From positions 367,020 through 389,341 of the forward strand of contig BFEA01000783.1 of assembly GCA_003427395.1 (NCBI GenBank): 22,322 nt of DNA, read 5' to 3'. Both the position numbers and the translations under genes were made by a program. Origin of the DNA: Chara braunii. Lineage: Eukaryota > Streptophyta > Charophyceae > Charales > Characeae. The notes beneath the pieces are model-generated. The model saw nothing but the letters and a program-made list of their open reading frames with translations, made no database searches and was not told the origin of the DNA. The first letter of the stretch is position 1, and each line of letters opens with the position of its first letter. Positions 19,976 to 22,322 of this stretch are shown here, piece by piece.

Positions 19976-20310
19976 TACAAAGTCTCTAGTTAACGTGAAG
20001 TGATGTCTGATACAATATCTCGCTACCAATAGACGAAGAGCGTGGAGGGGAAATAGACAGAGGAGAGGGTGGAAGAGATTATCAGTGACCACACAAACGT
20101 AGCCCAATCATTTCCCACTTCTTCTCAGGGTTTCCCCTCGCCTCCACGTCATCAAACAATATACAGTAACAAGTCCGATAAGTACTGATCACATAGGAGT
20201 GCCACGTGGCACTATTAACTCGTGGAGACAATGAAGACAACAACAGTCCACGGTATCGACATCAACCTCAGGTGAGTACCAAATCCCAATCATCCACAGA
20301 TCCCGATCTT
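19976..20310. other. Unique stretch with perfect G-box palindrome
   Basis: There is no homology to the arms and no recognised gene. AGTGCCACGTGGCACT at 20198-20213 is a perfect 16-bp palindrome centred on CACGTG, the plant G-box bound by bZIP and bHLH factors. An ATG at 20231 opens 13 codons (MKTTTVHGIDINL) that run into AG|GTGAGT at 20270-20277, a good splice-donor sequence. A short first exon is possible, but nothing downstream supports a gene because the minisatellite begins about 40 bp later. Confidence 0.4.
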
Positions 20311-20590
20311 GCACCACATCACCAATAAAGACAAATGGCCTGCGCCATATCAGCAATGTAGACAGGTGGCAAGCGCCACATCAGCGATGAAGATAGGCGG
20401 CACGCCCCACATCAGCAAAGGCTGGTGCTCAGCAGAGAAGGCGCCAGCATGCCTGGCGCCTTCTCTGATGAGCACCAGCCTTTGCTGATGTGGGGCGTGC
20501 CGCCTATCTTCATCGCTGATGTGGCACTTGCCACCTGTCTACATTGCTGATATGGCGCAGGCCATTTGTCTTCATTGGTGATGTGGCGCA
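20311..20590. repeat. Large near-perfect palindrome inside the minisatellite
   Basis: The arms 20317-20447 and 20453-20585 are reverse complements with few mismatches around the five-base centre CATGC (20448-20452). The innermost stem, GAGAAGGCGCCAG with CTGGCGCCTTCTC, is perfect. The arms are higher-order units of the minisatellite joined head to head. Confidence 0.9.
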
Positions 20591-21060
20591 TGCCAACTGT
20601 CTACAGTGCTGATGTGGCGCAGGCCACCTGTCTTCATTGTTGATGTGGCACATGTCACCTGTCTCTATTGCTGACGTGGCATTGGCGTAGACAGTTGGCA
20701 TGCGCCACATCACCAATGAAGACAAATGGCCTGCGCCATATCAGCAATGTAGATAAGTGGCAAGCGCCACATCAGCGATGAAAATAGGCGGCACGCCCCA
20801 CATCAGCAAAGGTTGGTGCTCAGCAGAGAAGGCGCCAGCACAGCAATAGAGACAGGTGACATGTGCCACATCCACAATGAAGACAAGTGGCCTGCGCCAC
20901 ATCAACAATGTAGACAGTTGGAATGCGCCACATCACCAATCCAATGACGACAAATGGCCTGCGCCATATCAGCAATGTAGACAGGTGGCAAGTGCCACAT
21001 CAGCGATGAAGATAGGCGGCACGCCCCACATCAGCAGAGGCTAGTGCTCAGCAGAGAAGG

Positions 21061-21187
21061 CGCCAGCATGCTGCCAGTCCCACGTCGTCGTCCACAGTAC
21101 CAGCGCACAGCCAGCGGCAAGTCAGCGTCCAGCTAGAGTCAAGCCAGCGTTGAGGCAGCATAGCAAGACTGAATGTTGACCACCTGG
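21061..21187. repeat. 127-bp spacer, copy 1 (copy 2 at 21615-21741)
   Basis: The segment starting CGCCAGCATGCTGCCAG and ending ACCACCTGG occurs twice, each 127 bp, with about five substitutions. Together with the preceding minisatellite block it forms a duplicated segment of about 345 bp (20841-21187 and 21400-21741). It has no recognised function. Confidence 0.85.
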
Positions 21188-21741
21188 GCAATGCCATGTC
21201 AGCAATAGAGACAGGTGACATGTGCCACATCAACAATGAAGACAGGTGGCCTGCACCACATCAGCACTGTAGACAGTTGGCATGCGCCACATCACCAATG
21301 AAGACAAATGGCTTGCGCCATATCAGCAATGTAGACAGGTGGCAAGCGCCACATCAGCGATGAAGATAGGCGGCACGCCCCACATGGCCAATGCCACGTC
21401 AGCAATAGAGACAGGTGACATGTGCCACATCAACAATGAAGATAGGTGGCCTGCGCCACATCAACACTGTAGACAGTTGGCATGTGCCACATCACCAATG
21501 AAGACAAATGGCCTGCGCCATATCAGCAATGTAGACAGGTGGCAAGTGCCACATCAGCGATGAAGATAGGCGGCACGCCCCACATCAGCAGAGGCTGGTG
21601 CTCAGCAGAGAAGGCGCCAGCATGCTGCCAGTTCCACGTCGTCGTCCACAGTACCAGCGCACAGCCAGCGTCAAGTCAACGTCCAGCTAGAGTCAAGCCA
21701 GCGTTGAGGCAGCATAGCAAGACTGAATGTTTACCACCTGG

Positions 21742-22322
21742 AGACCAAGCATTATGTAGTATTTGATGAGGTTGTTTGGCCTCAGGTCTCCCACCCACAG
21801 TCGTACAGATTGACTCACAGTCGAGGGCCTGGATTGTATACAGTTGCAAACTTCCCTTTGGTCCTGATGCTGTCTGGGTACCTGCATACAAACAAGTGTG
21901 TGCGTCTGACGGGCGGCCTGGGCTGGGTACACTTTGACTTTGACTTATGGGTGTCAGACAGTTGATTTCGGTCAACTGTAGCTCGCTCAGGCCCTGGATC
22001 TTTGGCTGGGGTCTTTTCCCCCTTTTCGCCCTGGGTCTGGGTGTGCCCTGGTGAGGCCCTTAGGCATTCCACGGGGCATACTGCATGGGTTATTGCAAGG
22101 AAAACAGACACAAAAAAAAAGATAAGAGGAAAAACACCGGGTTAGGCCGACGCCTGGTCCAGACAGACGGGGGAGGTCCGTCCGACAAAACCATACGAGC
22201 CAAAAAACGTCCCAGGAATTTTTTTTATATTTTTATTGAAGATGGGGTTGGAGTGCGCTCGCTAAGAGGAGCCCGAATCCGCGGAGAAACTTGTGAAAGG
22301 CATCTGTGTTTGGGGGGTTGGG
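21742..22322. other. No feature recognised
   Basis: A plus-strand frame is open from 21708 to the TGA at 21963-21965 (about 85 codons, including ETKHYVVFDEVVW) but has no suitable start and no domain that I recognise. A poly-A run (22111-22119) and a T-rich run (22219-22240) follow. Nothing here matches the presumed LTR at 1867-3152. Confidence 0.4.

Larger units (their letters stand above)
20311..21625. repeat. 31-bp minisatellite with 186-bp higher-order units, partly inverted
   Basis: Units of 31 bp (for example ATCAGCAATGTAGACAGGTG then GCAAGCGCCAC) fall into six types in fixed order, making 186-bp higher-order units. These are followed in most copies by AAAGGCTGGTGCTCAGC and GAGAAGGCGCCAG. 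Direct-orientation blocks are at about 20311-20447, 20690-20840, 20841-21070, 21200-21385 and 21400-21625. The block 20453-20685 is reversed. Most units contain a tiny hairpin such as GTGGC/GCCAC or ATGGC/GCCAT. The period is not a multiple of three, so frames through it show a 31-residue repeat without meaning. Confidence 0.92.

Noticed and set aside
20510-21766. Open frames across the minisatellite on both strands
   Set aside because: They arise from the 31-bp period read in three frames (93 bp, 31 residues) and exist equally on the opposite strand in the inverted block. No start context or domain.
21708-21965. Open frame with ETKHYVVFDEVVW resembling retroelement linker wording
   Set aside because: Only a few residues suggest a copia-type polyprotein. 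There are no catalytic motifs, no adjoining pol sequence, and the start lies in the duplicated spacer.

Overview
The window looks like repeat-dense intergenic nuclear DNA of a streptophyte (land plant or charophyte alga). The evidence is a plant-type receptor-like kinase exon with GT-AG splice signals, a chromodomain-bearing Ty3/gypsy retrotransposon, long CT and TG microsatellites, and an abundance of non-coding repeats. From memory the gag-pol wording recalls polyproteins common in the Chara braunii gene set; I could not check this. No intact host gene, rRNA, tRNA or CRISPR array was found.

Layout. 1-1300: a 45-bp tandem repeat, a (CT)n tract, one kinase exon (1006-1170) and a (TG)n tract. 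About 1870-3152: probable 3' LTR region of a minus-strand Ty3/gypsy element, followed by its polypurine tract (3158-3173) and its integrase-chromodomain end (3171 to about 4800). About 4800-12083: a 7.3-kb non-coding block that separates the integrase from the rest of the same kind of element. 12083-14888 (minus strand): gag C-terminus with zinc knuckle, protease, reverse transcriptase and the first half of RNase H. 14888 to about 19975: a second copy of the non-coding block in the opposite orientation. 19976-20310: a short unique stretch with a perfect G-box palindrome. 20311-21741: a 31-bp minisatellite with 186-bp higher-order units, one of them inverted. The remainder is unassigned.

The main structural observation is a giant inverted repeat. 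About 5.1 kb on the left (about 6905-12083) is homologous to the reverse complement of about 5.1 kb on the right (14888-19975). Both arms stop at the same homologous base next to the gag-pol fragment, and both end in the same small hairpin. The arms have no recognisable protein genes. They are built of degenerate tandem repeats in which hairpins recur.

The most interesting signal is within the arms at 7334-8217 and 18811-19529: an array of hairpins whose apical loop (core AAACTTAT) is constant while the stems differ from copy to copy and stay self-complementary, including at homologous positions of the two arms. A second hairpin family (9991-10611 and 16431-16989) and the small hairpin in each 31-bp minisatellite unit show the same theme. 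Whether this reflects an RNA or recombination structure under selection, or mutational perfection of palindromes by template switching, cannot be decided from one sequence.

A second notable point is a canonical -1 frameshift heptamer (GGGAAAC) directly before the gag stop codon, in exactly the phase needed to enter the pol frame.
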